Shown here: one piece after another, positions 51,380 to 59,822 of the stretch
How the letters are laid out: each line of letters begins with the position of its first letter
Numbering within the stretch: the stretch's first letter is position 1
The notes under the pieces: generated by a model
The model's input: the letters and a program-made list of their open reading frames with translations, nothing else
What the model was told of the DNA's origin: nothing
The model's database searches: none
From: an uncultured Bacteroidales bacterium
Lineage (GTDB): Bacteria; Bacteroidota; Bacteroidia; Bacteroidales; UBA932
Direction of reading: 5' to 3'
NCBI GenBank assembly: GCA_900319975.1
Contig: ONQP01000001.1
Span: 50,824-114,823, forward strand
Length of the DNA stretch: 64,000 bases
Position numbers and translations under genes: made by a program

Positions 51380-52420
51380 TCATTCCCCGACCACGTGGCT
51401 CCGCCGGGAGATGTATCCGCTCTCGTCGACAAGGCCTTTGGCCGCCCGCGTGGACAGCCAGTCATAGAGCTGCTCCGCGAGCGGGTCGGGGGCCGGATCG
51501 CGGCGGATGGCGGCATAGATGCTCGTCACGTAAGGATAGCCCCCCGCTTCTTCTTTTACCCCACCCAGGATGGAGTACGCCGACGGGTACACCTTGTCCA
51601 CGGCCAGGACCTTCACGCGGCGCAGGTCGCCGACCATCCGCTCGCAATAGTAATACGGCGTGTAGCCGATGCCCCACTCGTCCGCCTCGATCGAGAAATA
51701 GGGCGACATCATGCCGCCGCCGATCATTTCCGGCCGCTCGACCATCGGCTCGCCCCGCATGACCAGGGTCTCCATCTTCTCCTGGCTGCCGGAGTCCGCG
51801 TTCCGCATGTACGGATGGATCTCGTGGTCCGCGCCGCCGACCTGCTTCCAGTTGGTGATCCGGCCCGCATAGATGCCGCGGATCTGCTCCTGGGTCAGCG
51901 ACTTGACGCGGTTCTGCGGGTTGACGATAAAGATCAGGGCGTCCCAGGCGAGGGGCTTTGTCTGATAAGTCACCCCTTTCTCCTCGGCATACGCCACTTC
52001 GTTGCGCGAAATGTCGCGCGAGTCGATGATCACGTCCGTGACGCCGTCGATCAGGTTGACATAGGCGTCGTGCGAACCGTTGTACCGCCGCAGTTCGTGG
52101 ATCCGGTCCGTGTACGCGACGTGCTCCGGCGAGCCGCTTTCCATCCCTTCGGGAAGGTCGTAATGCAGCTGATATTCCGCGCCGGAAATGAAATTCAGGC
52201 CCCAGTAATACGGGATGTCCAGCAGATTGAACATCACGATGTCCCGCAGGGGCGAGGTGCTCGTCGAGCAGTCGACGAACGGGAAATTGTCCAGCGTCAG
52301 GCCCTCTATCCGGAAGTTCTGGACTTCATCGGGGTCGACGAAGACGAAATACTTGTCGCCCTTGACGCAGGAACAGGCGGCGAGAACGGCGAACAGGAGG
52401 CAAAGGAAGCTTCTTTTCAT
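51380..52420 (-). CDS. PstS-like substrate-binding lipoprotein
   Basis: A lipoprotein signal (SFLCLLFAVLAAC) precedes about 325 residues with the phosphate-binding PstS family layout: FVDCSTSTSPLRDIVMF, DVIIDSRDISRNEVAYAEEKG, then WDALIFIVNPQNRVKSLTQEQIRGIYAGRITNWKQ-type text, and SGSQEKMETLV for the anion-binding loop. No pst permease genes are nearby. Instead it is the third gene after an ECF sigma factor and a beta-barrel protein (11 bases after the latter), so it may sense or scavenge a ligand for that regulatory unit. Confidence 0.84.
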   Translation of the reverse strand: MKRSFLCLLFAVLAACSCVKGDKYFVFVDPDEVQNFRIEGLTLDNFPFVDCSTSTSPLRDIVMFNLLDIPYYWGLNFISGAEYQLHYDLPEGMESGSPEHVAYTDRIHELRRYNGSHDAYVNLIDGVTDVIIDSRDISRNEVAYAEEKGVTYQTKPLAWDALIFIVNPQNRVKSLTQEQIRGIYAGRITNWKQVGGADHEIHPYMRNADSGSQEKMETLVMRGEPMVERPEMIGGGMMSPYFSIEADEWGIGYTPYYYCERMVGDLRRVKVLAVDKVYPSAYSILGGVKEEAGGYPYVTSIYAAIRRDPAPDPLAEQLYDWLSTRAAKGLVDESGYISRRSHVVGE

Positions 52421-52431
52421 ATTTTAAGTAT

Positions 52432-53709
52432 CTATAACTCAAATCGAAGGCCCGCATGGAGAGACACGCTCAAAGGGTTCTCCGTACGGCTGGTAGCCAG
52501 CTCCGTGCGGGTGAAATAATAAGACAGCTCCGGCTGGAAATAAAGCTGGACCCGCGGGCCGAGCCGGTACTGGGCGCCGGCGAAGAGCTCGGAAGACCAT
52601 TGCAGTTTCTTCTCGTCGGACCGGACATGGCCCAGAATGGCATAGACGCATTTCTCCACCTTGCCGCCCAGGCCGGCGTAAAGCGAGAAGCGTTCGCCGG
52701 ACCAGAGGCGGACATCCGCCCGGACCGGAATGCCGATGAAATGGAGCCGCTGGTCCAGGGATTCGGAGCCGAGGCTTTCGACAGAATGGAGATACGAGTA
52801 CTCCAGGCCGCTCTCCAGGCCGATACGCGGCGTCAGGTCCGCCCGGACGGAGAGACCCAGGGTGAGGGGCAGGTCGTGGCGGAAATGGGGGCCGCCGTAC
52901 GCGTCATGGACACTGCCATAACTGCCATAGTTGATCATTCCGTTCGAGAGGAAATAGCCGTACAGGTCTCCGCCCGAATTGGATTTGACGTAGTCGAGCA
53001 GCTCCGGATCGAGGGAGTTGGCGAGATTCAGCGCCAGCAGGGTGGGGTACTTCACCATGTCGATGTCTGACTGGCGGCGCGCCAGGGCGGCGCCGCCCCG
53101 GACGCCGAACGACACGCGTGCGCGCTGCGGCCGGGCGTCCTCGAAGAAGACGCTCTCGTCGAAGGGTTCGTCGGAGGCAGATTCTTCGCTGGCGCTCAGA
53201 ATGACCGGGGCGGCAGGAGTGACCGGAGCGGCGTCGGAGGTGACGGTCGGGGACGGGTTGTGTGTCCCAAGGCCGTACCCGACGACGACAGGGGTGTCGT
53301 CGGGAAGGTCCGTCCCGGCGGGGACGGAGACGGCAGGGTCGGCGGCGGCGAGTTGCGTGCCGCCGGCAGATATGGTCAGTTTGTGGGAACGGGGCGTTTG
53401 ATTCGGGGTGGCGGGGGCGGCCTCCGGGACGACGGGAGCGGGAGCGGCCGTCGTGTCGGGCGCCGGGGCGACCTGCGTCACGGCCGGCCCGGCAGGGACG
53501 AGCTGCGCAGGGCGGTGCCAGGGCGCCCAGAGCAGGAGCGCGGCGACGGGCACCAGCGCGACGGCGGTGAGCCCCGCGCGGCGGAGGGCGGCCGCCCGGC
53601 GCACGCGCCGGCCCACCACCTCCCAGCTTGCGGGAGATGGTGTTGCGCCTTCCGGGAGTCCTTTCTCCCGGAGGGCGTCCAACCAATCCTTATTCATACC
53701 GTTGCTCAT
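52432..53709 (-). CDS. Membrane-anchored outer membrane beta-barrel protein, probable sigma factor partner
   Basis: A short cytoplasmic N-terminus (MNKDWLDALREKGLPEGATP) is followed by one helix at about residues 42-63 (GLTAVALVPVAALLLWAPW), a long Pro/Ala/Thr-rich linker to about residue 195, and a C-terminal barrel-like domain (VSFGVRGGAALA ... SVSLHAGLRFEL) of PorT/OmpA-like type. Such proteins often follow ECF sigma genes in Bacteroidetes, as here (42 bases after the sigma gene), and are candidate anti-sigma factors or sensors. The linker contains a dispersed repeat read in frame as ILSASEESAS. The second methionine (53697) is an alternative start. Confidence 0.8.
   Translation of the reverse strand: MSNGMNKDWLDALREKGLPEGATPSPASWEVVGRRVRRAAALRRAGLTAVALVPVAALLLWAPWHRPAQLVPAGPAVTQVAPAPDTTAAPAPVVPEAAPATPNQTPRSHKLTISAGGTQLAAADPAVSVPAGTDLPDDTPVVVGYGLGTHNPSPTVTSDAAPVTPAAPVILSASEESASDEPFDESVFFEDARPQRARVSFGVRGGAALARRQSDIDMVKYPTLLALNLANSLDPELLDYVKSNSGGDLYGYFLSNGMINYGSYGSVHDAYGGPHFRHDLPLTLGLSVRADLTPRIGLESGLEYSYLHSVESLGSESLDQRLHFIGIPVRADVRLWSGERFSLYAGLGGKVEKCVYAILGHVRSDEKKLQWSSELFAGAQYRLGPRVQLYFQPELSYYFTRTELATSRTENPLSVSLHAGLRFEL
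53180..53208. repeat. Dispersed GC-rich repeat inserted in the beta-barrel gene, copy 3
   Basis: GATTCTTCGCTGGCGCTCAG followed by AATGACCGG matches the copies at 843-871 and 41003-41029. It falls within the low-complexity linker, in frame, encoding LSASEES. Confidence 0.7.
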
Positions 53710-53751
53710 GCTTGGGTCTGATTCTACTTTAATAACTCCGTTTCTTCCGAA

Positions 53752-54321
53752 TTACTGCGCCGGGGCGGTATCATTTCCGTCCAGATACTGCCGGATGCTC
53801 CTGGCGAGGATGGCCCGGGCGCGCGCCAGGCTGGCGGAAGAACTCTTTTCCTTGATGCCGAGCAAGTCTGCGATTTCCTTGTGCGAGAGCTCCTCGAAAC
53901 AGTAGAGCTCGAACACGGTGCGGTAGCCGTCCGGCAGGGCGGCGATCATCCGGTGGATCGCCTCGGCGGGCACGGCGGCCGTCTGCTCATAGTCCGGCTC
54001 GTCGACCACCTCGCCCTTCAGCGCATCCACGTCCACCAGGTCGCGGGTGATGCGCTTGCGCTTCCTGGCGGAGTCGAAGGCCAGGTTGAGCGCCACGCGC
54101 GCCATCCAGGAATAGAGGGAACCGGGCCGCGTCCAGCGGAAGCGGCCGATCACCCGGAATATCTTGACGAAGGAATCCTGCATCAGGTCTTCCGCATCAG
54201 CCGCGTCCACGGCGTAGCGGCGGCAAAGCGAGAGGAGCCTGGAGCCATACGTTTCGTACAGCTCCCGCCGCGCGGCGTTATCGCCCCGATGACAGCGGCT
54301 GGCCAGTTCCTGCTCGTCCAT
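53752..54321 (-). CDS. ECF-type RNA polymerase sigma factor
   Basis: Start ATG 54321 gives 189 residues with region 2 (YAVDAADAEDLMQDSFVKIF and RPGSLYSWMARVALNLAFD) and region 4 (LPDGYRTVFELYCFEELSHKEIADLLGIKEKSSSASLARA). It directs RNA polymerase to a small regulon, typically envelope functions. The upstream in-frame ATG at 54417 lies within the terminator of the neighbouring GH43 gene and is rejected. It heads an operon with the barrel protein and the PstS-like lipoprotein. Confidence 0.92.
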   Translation of the reverse strand: MDEQELASRCHRGDNAARRELYETYGSRLLSLCRRYAVDAADAEDLMQDSFVKIFRVIGRFRWTRPGSLYSWMARVALNLAFDSARKRKRITRDLVDVDALKGEVVDEPDYEQTAAVPAEAIHRMIAALPDGYRTVFELYCFEELSHKEIADLLGIKEKSSSASLARARAILARSIRQYLDGNDTAPAQ

Positions 54322-54373
54322 ATTACCGTAGTAAAAACTGCAGAATCGGAAAAATACTGCGTCCCTTTTTAAC

Positions 54374-54408
54374 AAAAAAAGGGCCATCCTCTTTCGGGAC
54401 GGCCCTTT
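54374..54408 (-). terminator. Intrinsic terminator after the GH43 gene
   Basis: On the minus strand AAAGGGCC (54401-54408) pairs with GGCCCTTT (54378-54385) around a 15-nt interior and is followed by a run of seven T. It begins 15 bases after the GH43 stop at 54423. Confidence 0.85.
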
Positions 54409-54422
54409 CCTTATCATTTATC

Positions 54423-55871
54423 CTAGCGGATCTTGATGTCCCACTTGGCGTTGTCGTTGTTGAAGTCGAACTTGGCCAGGGTCGGGGTGCTGTCAGCCAC
54501 GGAGTAGAGGCAGAGGCGCTCGCTGCAGCCGGGGATGGCCTTCGGCATGATGCGCCAGGTGCCGTCGGTGAGCTGCTCGATCTGCCAGAGCTGCTCGTCG
54601 GCGCCGGTGAACTCCGGCACGGTCACGACCTCGGCGCCTTCGGCGGCCGCGAGGGCGCGGTTGGTGCCTTCGATCACGATCTTGTAGTACGGGCCACCGA
54701 GATAGCCGCCGGCCTCGGGAACAGCCTGGATCGTCCACTTCTGGTGAGGACGGGCCATGTAGTCGTTGGCGCGGGCGGGGATCTCACCGGCCGGCCAGCC
54801 TTCGATCACTTCCTCGAGCTTCTGGTTCTCGATCACGACGATGGTCTCGTCCTGACGGCCGAAGAAGCCGCGCATGCCGCCCGCGGTGCGGACGAAGTCG
54901 ACGGCGAGCTCCAGGGCGTAGCCGCGACGGCGGGAGAGGATCTTGTAGTTGCCGTCCGCCAGGACCTGACCGGCCTCGGGCCAGCCGTTGTTCCAGATGA
55001 TCGGACGGATGGCGAGCGTGCTGCGGCCGCTCAGGTCGAGGTCAGCCTCCCAGTGGAAGGACATCTTCTCGACACCCGGCTCGACGATGTAGCGGCCGAA
55101 GTGACCGGCGCCGAAACGGCGCTCCTCGGCGGCGACGACCATCTTGCCACCACCCTGCAGCATGTCGCGGCCCACGTTGTCAAGGAACGGGCCGTACGGG
55201 CTGCGGGAGCGGCCGACGATGATGTTGTAGGTGGAGTTGGCGCCGTCGCAGCAGGTGCCGTGCGTGCCTAGCAGGTAGTACCAGCCGTCGCGGTACATCA
55301 TCGAGGAGGCCTCGCAGTCGATGGCCACGTCGATGGGCTTGCTGCCCTCCTTGAGGGCGCCCGTGGCGGGATCGAGCTCGACCTGGCGGATGTTGCCGAA
55401 GTAGGTGCCGTAGGTGCAGAAGAGACGGCCGTTGTCGTCCATCAGGAAGCCGACGTCGATGGCGTCGCAGTCCTCGTCATACTCGGAATGCGCGACCTCG
55501 ATGGGCTCGCTGTACGCGAAGTCCGGGGAGTTGGGATCCAGGGTCTTGTTCCACATCGTGAGGATGCGGCCGGCGTGACCGCCACCCAGGCCACCGCCCG
55601 TGGCGCTGTAGCCGACGAGATAGCGGTCACCGATCTTGATGGCGTCCGGGGCTGCGCCGCCGCCGGGACGGACGGCACCGCTCTTCCACACCCAGCCGTC
55701 TTCGGAGATCAGGCCACCGCCACCGGTACCGAAGGTGTAGTACTTGCCGTCGCACTCGGCGATCGTGCTCGGGTCATGGATATAGGGAGCGCCCACCTGG
55801 GCGGCTGCAGACAGACTGACAAGGGCGAAAGCGCCCGAGAGAAGGATATTTCTGGTTTTCATATGGCGCAT
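54423..55871 (-). CDS. Secreted GH43 arabinanase-like protein with ricin-like C-terminus
   Basis: Signal peptide (NILLSGAFALVSLSAAAQ), then a five-bladed GH43 domain with the three acids in YIHDPSTIAECDGKYY, DAIDVGFLMDDNGRLFCTYG and DCEASSMMYRDGWYYL. Residues about 365-482 form a beta-trefoil-like module (YYKIVIEGTNRALAAAEGAE; DEQLWQIEQLTDGTWRI), probably for carbohydrate binding. The family fold suits endo- or exo-acting arabinanases. The ATG at 55871 is taken; ATG 55862 is an alternative that also keeps the signal peptide. It lies 3 bases after the companion gene, so the two are co-expressed. Confidence 0.87.
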   Translation of the reverse strand: MRHMKTRNILLSGAFALVSLSAAAQVGAPYIHDPSTIAECDGKYYTFGTGGGGLISEDGWVWKSGAVRPGGGAAPDAIKIGDRYLVGYSATGGGLGGGHAGRILTMWNKTLDPNSPDFAYSEPIEVAHSEYDEDCDAIDVGFLMDDNGRLFCTYGTYFGNIRQVELDPATGALKEGSKPIDVAIDCEASSMMYRDGWYYLLGTHGTCCDGANSTYNIIVGRSRSPYGPFLDNVGRDMLQGGGKMVVAAEERRFGAGHFGRYIVEPGVEKMSFHWEADLDLSGRSTLAIRPIIWNNGWPEAGQVLADGNYKILSRRRGYALELAVDFVRTAGGMRGFFGRQDETIVVIENQKLEEVIEGWPAGEIPARANDYMARPHQKWTIQAVPEAGGYLGGPYYKIVIEGTNRALAAAEGAEVVTVPEFTGADEQLWQIEQLTDGTWRIMPKAIPGCSERLCLYSVADSTPTLAKFDFNNDNAKWDIKIR

Positions 55872-55874
55872 CGG

Positions 55875-56663
55875 TTATTTCGTGGAGAGGGTGATGTTCT
55901 TGACCGGCTTGCCGGCCTCATCGATGAAGCGGCAGCAGAAGTCGCTCATGCCGGGACCGTTGATGACGGCACCCCAGATGACGTTGCGGCCCTTCTTGAG
56001 GGTCAGGCGCTTGGACGCGCAGTCGTCCATCACGCGGCGGCGGTCGCCGGACAGGATGACGGCCTCTTCGCCGTTGACCCACCACATCGAAGCGGAGTTG
56101 GAACCGACGGACAGGCGCACGTTGGGGATGTCCTCCTCGCAGTTGACCACGGTCACGGCCCAGAAGATGACGCCGTAGCGGTCTTCGGTGAGGTTGGTGG
56201 CGAAGCGGAAGAGCTTCACGTTCGGCATCTTGCTGTCGAAGGCGTGCCACTTGAGGGTGACCTTCTTCTGCTCATACTTCGGCGGGGCGTTGAAGTTGAA
56301 CGACGGGCGGCCGCCCTGGAGATTCACCGGGGGCTGATACTCGACCGTCATCTTGACCTTGGCGCCATCCTTCGGGAGGACGTCGCCGAGCTGGCCGGGG
56401 AAGTACTGGACGCCGAAGACCTCGCGGATATAGCTGTCCACGAAGACGGTGTTGGAACGGTTCGGCTTGCTGATCGGCTCGAGGAGCAGCCAGCGGCCGA
56501 GGAAGCCCTGCGCGTCAGGAGCCGCCGTCGGCGTGGTCACGGGAACAAGATACTTCTCGAGATTGATGGACGAGTCGGCATAGACCTGGGCCTGTGCGGA
56601 GTTACCCGGCATCAGGAGCGCCAGACCGATGGCGACGAGGAAAGGTTTGAGGATGGTTTTCAT
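55875..56663 (-). CDS. Secreted protein of unknown function, co-transcribed with GH43
   Basis: A signal peptide (FLVAIGLALLMPGNSAQAQ) and 240 mature residues, mostly strand. The C-terminal part resembles the jelly-roll modules found beside glycoside hydrolases (SNSASMWWVNGEEAVILSGD, then LTLKKGRNVIWGAVIN and RFIDEAGKPVKN). The pattern of an NG-turn, a DD pair and a LKKGRN strand suggests sugar binding rather than catalysis. It precedes the GH43 gene with a 3-base gap and likely helps target or bind the same glycan. I cannot name the family with certainty. Confidence 0.72.
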   Translation of the reverse strand: MKTILKPFLVAIGLALLMPGNSAQAQVYADSSINLEKYLVPVTTPTAAPDAQGFLGRWLLLEPISKPNRSNTVFVDSYIREVFGVQYFPGQLGDVLPKDGAKVKMTVEYQPPVNLQGGRPSFNFNAPPKYEQKKVTLKWHAFDSKMPNVKLFRFATNLTEDRYGVIFWAVTVVNCEEDIPNVRLSVGSNSASMWWVNGEEAVILSGDRRRVMDDCASKRLTLKKGRNVIWGAVINGPGMSDFCCRFIDEAGKPVKNITLSTK

Positions 56664-56778
56664 AAACGGTATGAATTGTTATTAGTAGCTCCAAAAGCGG
56701 TCTGGCTAAGGTAGCACAAAACTTCAACCCTCGAAAATCCCCTTCACCCCTTTGCGGATATTTAAAAGAAATAGACCG

Positions 56779-56814
56779 AAAAACAAAAGGAGGAACGGCA
56801 CCTGCCGTCCCTCC
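56779..56814 (-). terminator. Intrinsic terminator of EF-G2
   Basis: On the minus strand a 12-bp stem with one mismatch (56789-56800 with 56803-56814) is followed by TTTTGTTTTT. It starts 24 bases after the stop at 56838. Confidence 0.85.
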
Positions 56815-56837
56815 CTCTGGGATCATGTTCCGGAAGA

Positions 56838-58949
56838 TTAGTCTTCGTCCTTTTCGGCTGCGGCGTATTCCGCGAGGAGCTTGGTCTGGACGTCGCCCGG
56901 GACCGGCTGGTAGTCGGCGAACTCCATCGTGAAGGTGGCGGAGCCGGCGGTCAGCGAGCTCAGGGACGTGGAGTAGCGGTAGAGCTCTGCGAGAGGCACG
57001 CGGGCCTTGAGGATGGCGAAGCCCTTGTCGGCACCCATCTCGCCGAGGACGCCGCGGCGGTTCTGCAGGTCGCTCATCACGGAGCCCTGGTAGTCGGCCG
57101 GGGTCATGACCTCGACGTTGTAGATCGGCTCGAGGATCTTCGGACCGGCGTTGCGGAAGGCCTCACGGAAGGCGTTGCGGCCGGCGATGATGAAGGCGAT
57201 TTCCTTGGAGTCCACCGGGTGCATCTTGCCGTCGTAGACGAAGACGCGGATGTCGCGGGCGTAGGAACCGGTGAGCGGGCCCTCGACCATGCGCTCCTTA
57301 ATACCCTTGAGGATGGCGGGCATGAAGCTGAGGTCGATGGCGCCACCGACGACGCAGTTGTAGAACTCGAGCTTGCCGCCCCACTCCAGGTCGGTGATGT
57401 CCTGGGTCTTGATGTTGAGCTGGGTCTCCTTGCCGTTGATCATGAACTTGGTGTTGAGCTCACCCTCGGCCGGGCAGACCAGGAGGTGCACCTCACCGAA
57501 CTGGCCGGCGCCGCCGGACTGCTTCTTGTGGCGGTACTGGGCGCAGGCCACCTTGGTGATGGTCTCGCGGTACGGCACCTTCGGGGCGAAGAGCTCGACA
57601 TCGAGCTTGTATTCGTTGTTCAGCATCCACTTGACGATGTTGATGTGCTGCTCGCCGTTGCCGCTGAGGATGGTCTGGCGGAGCTCCTTGGAGTACTCGA
57701 CGATGACGGTCGGGTCCGTGGAGGCGATGCGCTTGAGGGCGTCGCCGAGCTTCTGCTCGTCCTGCTGGACCTTGGCCTTGATGGCGCAGCGGTACTTGGG
57801 AGCCGGATACTGGATCTTGTCGTAATTGATGTTGGAGCCGGGCAGGGAGAGGGTCGTGTTGCTGCGGCCGTTCTTGAGCTTGACGGCGCAGCCGAAGTCG
57901 CCTGCGTGCAGGGTGTTGACGGGCTCCTTCTTGACGCCGGCGACGGCGTAGATGGCGGAGAGGCGCTCCTTGTTGCCGGTGGCGGGATCCTCGAGATCCA
58001 GGCCGGCGGTAATGGAACCGCTCATCACCTTGAAGTAGGAGACCTCACCGAGGTGCTGCTCCACGTCGTTCTTATAGATGAAGAGGGACGGGGCGCCGCC
58101 TTCCTTGACGTCCGGGGCCGGAGCTACGTTCTTGGTGAACTCGAGCAGGCGCTTCACGCCGATGTCCTTCTTGGCGCTGACGCAGAAGATCGGGTAGGCC
58201 TCGCCGGCGGCGATGCCCAGGTTGAGGCCCTTGCGGATCTCGTCCTCGGTGAGGACGCCCTCCTCGAAGAACTTCTCCATCAGGGTGTCGTCGAACTCGG
58301 CGGCCTTCTCGATGAGGGCGCCGCGGTATTCCTCGGCCATGTCCGCCAGGTTGGCGGGGATTTCGAGGTCTTCACGGGTGCCGTTGGCATCCTTGAAGTG
58401 GTAGTATTTCATCTTGAGCACATCCACGAAGCCGTCGAAGTTGGGACCGACGTTGACCGGGAACTGGACATAGACGCCCTTGCTTCCGAAGGACTCCTTG
58501 ATGGAGTTCTGGATGTTGTCCCAGTCGGCCTTCTCGCCGTCGAGCTGGTTGATGGCGATCACCAAAGGCAGCTTCTTGCTGTCGGCCAGGCGCAGGAAGT
58601 TCTCCGTGCCGACCTCGACGCCCTGCTGGGCGTTGATCAGCAGCACGCCGCTCTCGCACACCTTGAAGGCGGAATAGGCGCCGCCGATGAAGTCGTCGGA
58701 ACCCGGGGTGTCGATGATATTGATCTTGGCGTTCATGAACTCGGCGTACAGCGGGGTCGCGTAGATGGAGCGCTGGTTGAGCTTCTCGAGTTCGTCGTTG
58801 TCGGAGATGGTGTTCTTGTCCTCGATGGTACCTCTGCGGTCAATCACCTTGCCCTCGAAGAGCATGGCTTCTGCAAGCGTGGTCTTACCGGATTTGGTGG
58901 CTCCAAGCAAGGCCACGTTGCGGATGTCTTTGGTAGAATAATCTTTCAT
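56838..58949 (-). CDS. fusA2: EF-G2-like translation factor lacking the catalytic histidine
   Basis: A 703-residue protein with the EF-G domain order: GTPase (P-loop GATKSGKTT), domain 2, and domains III-V (GNGEQHINIVKWMLNN; SGGAGQFGEVHLLV; LEPIYNVEVMTPADYQGSVM). Switch II reads DTPGSDDF where canonical EF-G has DTPGHVDF, so the His that activates water for GTP hydrolysis is replaced by Ser; the switch I text is also unlike RGITI (NQRSI). This matches the Bacteroides EF-G2 group, reported to support translation without GTP hydrolysis during carbon limitation. The canonical fusA is not in the window. It has its own terminator. Confidence 0.9.
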   Translation of the reverse strand: MKDYSTKDIRNVALLGATKSGKTTLAEAMLFEGKVIDRRGTIEDKNTISDNDELEKLNQRSIYATPLYAEFMNAKINIIDTPGSDDFIGGAYSAFKVCESGVLLINAQQGVEVGTENFLRLADSKKLPLVIAINQLDGEKADWDNIQNSIKESFGSKGVYVQFPVNVGPNFDGFVDVLKMKYYHFKDANGTREDLEIPANLADMAEEYRGALIEKAAEFDDTLMEKFFEEGVLTEDEIRKGLNLGIAAGEAYPIFCVSAKKDIGVKRLLEFTKNVAPAPDVKEGGAPSLFIYKNDVEQHLGEVSYFKVMSGSITAGLDLEDPATGNKERLSAIYAVAGVKKEPVNTLHAGDFGCAVKLKNGRSNTTLSLPGSNINYDKIQYPAPKYRCAIKAKVQQDEQKLGDALKRIASTDPTVIVEYSKELRQTILSGNGEQHINIVKWMLNNEYKLDVELFAPKVPYRETITKVACAQYRHKKQSGGAGQFGEVHLLVCPAEGELNTKFMINGKETQLNIKTQDITDLEWGGKLEFYNCVVGGAIDLSFMPAILKGIKERMVEGPLTGSYARDIRVFVYDGKMHPVDSKEIAFIIAGRNAFREAFRNAGPKILEPIYNVEVMTPADYQGSVMSDLQNRRGVLGEMGADKGFAILKARVPLAELYRYSTSLSSLTAGSATFTMEFADYQPVPGDVQTKLLAEYAAAEKDED

Positions 58950-59014
58950 TTCTAGTATAGAGTATTAATTATTACTTGGTTTTCGCCTTGTTTAGGGTTA
59001 CAAGGCTCGCAAAG

Positions 59015-59236
59015 CTAATCATTTTTGCAGCCAATCGCAAGGGATTCCGCAAGCAATTCCGCACGGATTTGCAAGAATAATTCTTCGCCGCAAAAACCGG
59101 TCTGGCGGAGCAGCGTTTCGCTGAAAACGCCGGGCGTGACGCGCAGGCGACGGCAGGCGGAAGGGTAATCGGGAAGGGCGGGGTCGGCGGCCATCAGGCG
59201 GACGAGCCGGTCGAAGGGAGAATCGATGGATGTCAT
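59015..59236 (-). CDS. Small HTH-like hypothetical protein
   Basis: A 73-residue reading frame, mostly helical, with a pattern like a helix-turn-helix fragment: YPSACRRLRVTPGVFSETLLR followed by a third helix GEELFLQIRAELLAESLA. No perfect -7 box precedes it. It is divergent from the XRE regulator gene 184 bases away and convergent with nothing. It may be a small regulator, or an overcalled frame in GC-rich DNA; the composition of residues argues mildly for a real protein. Confidence 0.5.
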   Translation of the reverse strand: MTSIDSPFDRLVRLMAADPALPDYPSACRRLRVTPGVFSETLLRQTGFCGEELFLQIRAELLAESLAIGCKND

Positions 59237-59346
59237 GGCTATACGTTTTTCATTTCCGGCAAAAATGGGACACTGTCACGAAAATCGCAACATCCGGAAG
59301 GAAGTACGGCGGGGGTAAGACTACAAAAAAATACGATTCTTACGCT

Positions 59347-59375
59347 TTTGTCCGCCTTTTGCGGACATTGTCCGC
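59347..59375. promoter_or_regulatory. TGTCCGC inverted and direct repeats, candidate XRE operator
   Basis: TTTGTCCGC (59347-59355) is followed after 5 bases by GCGGACA (59361-59367), a perfect 7-bp inverted repeat, and then by a further TTGTCCGC (59368-59375). The cluster ends 33 bases upstream of the -7 box at 59409-59416, so a bound repressor would block the promoter of the XRE gene and could also affect the divergent small gene. Confidence 0.6.
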
Positions 59376-59408
59376 ATTTTTCAGACACTTATTCCCGTGC
59401 GCAAGCAG

Positions 59409-59416
59409 TAATTTTG
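59409..59416 (+). promoter_or_regulatory. Promoter -7 box (TAATTTTG) for the XRE regulator
   Basis: Exact TAnnTTTG with just 4 nt to the ATG at 59421, the clearest candidate for a leaderless mRNA in the window. Confidence 0.68.
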
Positions 59417-59420
59417 AATT

Positions 59421-59822
59421 ATGCAGCAAGATTTCTTTCATAGCAATCTGCGTCGCGCACGCGAAAGCGCCGGAATCTCCCAGGCCGGACTGGCGGACGA
59501 GATCGGCATCGCGCGGACGACCATTGTCTCGCTCGAGAGCGGCAAGACGCGGCTGTTCAACAAGAATCTACAGCTGGTCGCCGACCACCTCCATCTCTCG
59601 ATCGAAGAGCTGCTCTGCGGTGCGTCCGCCGATGTCCTCTTGAAGGACGAGCCGTCGCGCGCAGAGCGGGAAAAGGCCCTGAAGGCCGAATACGAAGGGC
59701 GCATCGCCCTGCTTCAGGAAAAACTCGAAGCGGAAAAGCGCCTCAACGAAGCCCTGCAGTCCAACGTCGATTCGCTCACGCGGTCGAACCAGTACCTGCT
59801 CGAACAGCTCCGCAAAGAATAG
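59421..59822 (+). CDS. XRE family transcriptional regulator with coiled-coil tail
   Basis: A 133-residue protein with an N-terminal Cro/CI HTH (RRARESAGISQAGLADEIGIARTTIVSLESG) through about residue 65 and a C-terminal coiled coil (EREKALKAEYEGRIALLQEKLEAEKRLNEA) for dimerisation. Likely self-regulated through the TGTCCGC repeats upstream. No toxin, phage or restriction gene is adjacent. A strong inverted repeat follows the stop. Confidence 0.9.
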   Translation: MQQDFFHSNLRRARESAGISQAGLADEIGIARTTIVSLESGKTRLFNKNLQLVADHLHLSIEELLCGASADVLLKDEPSRAEREKALKAEYEGRIALLQEKLEAEKRLNEALQSNVDSLTRSNQYLLEQLRKE

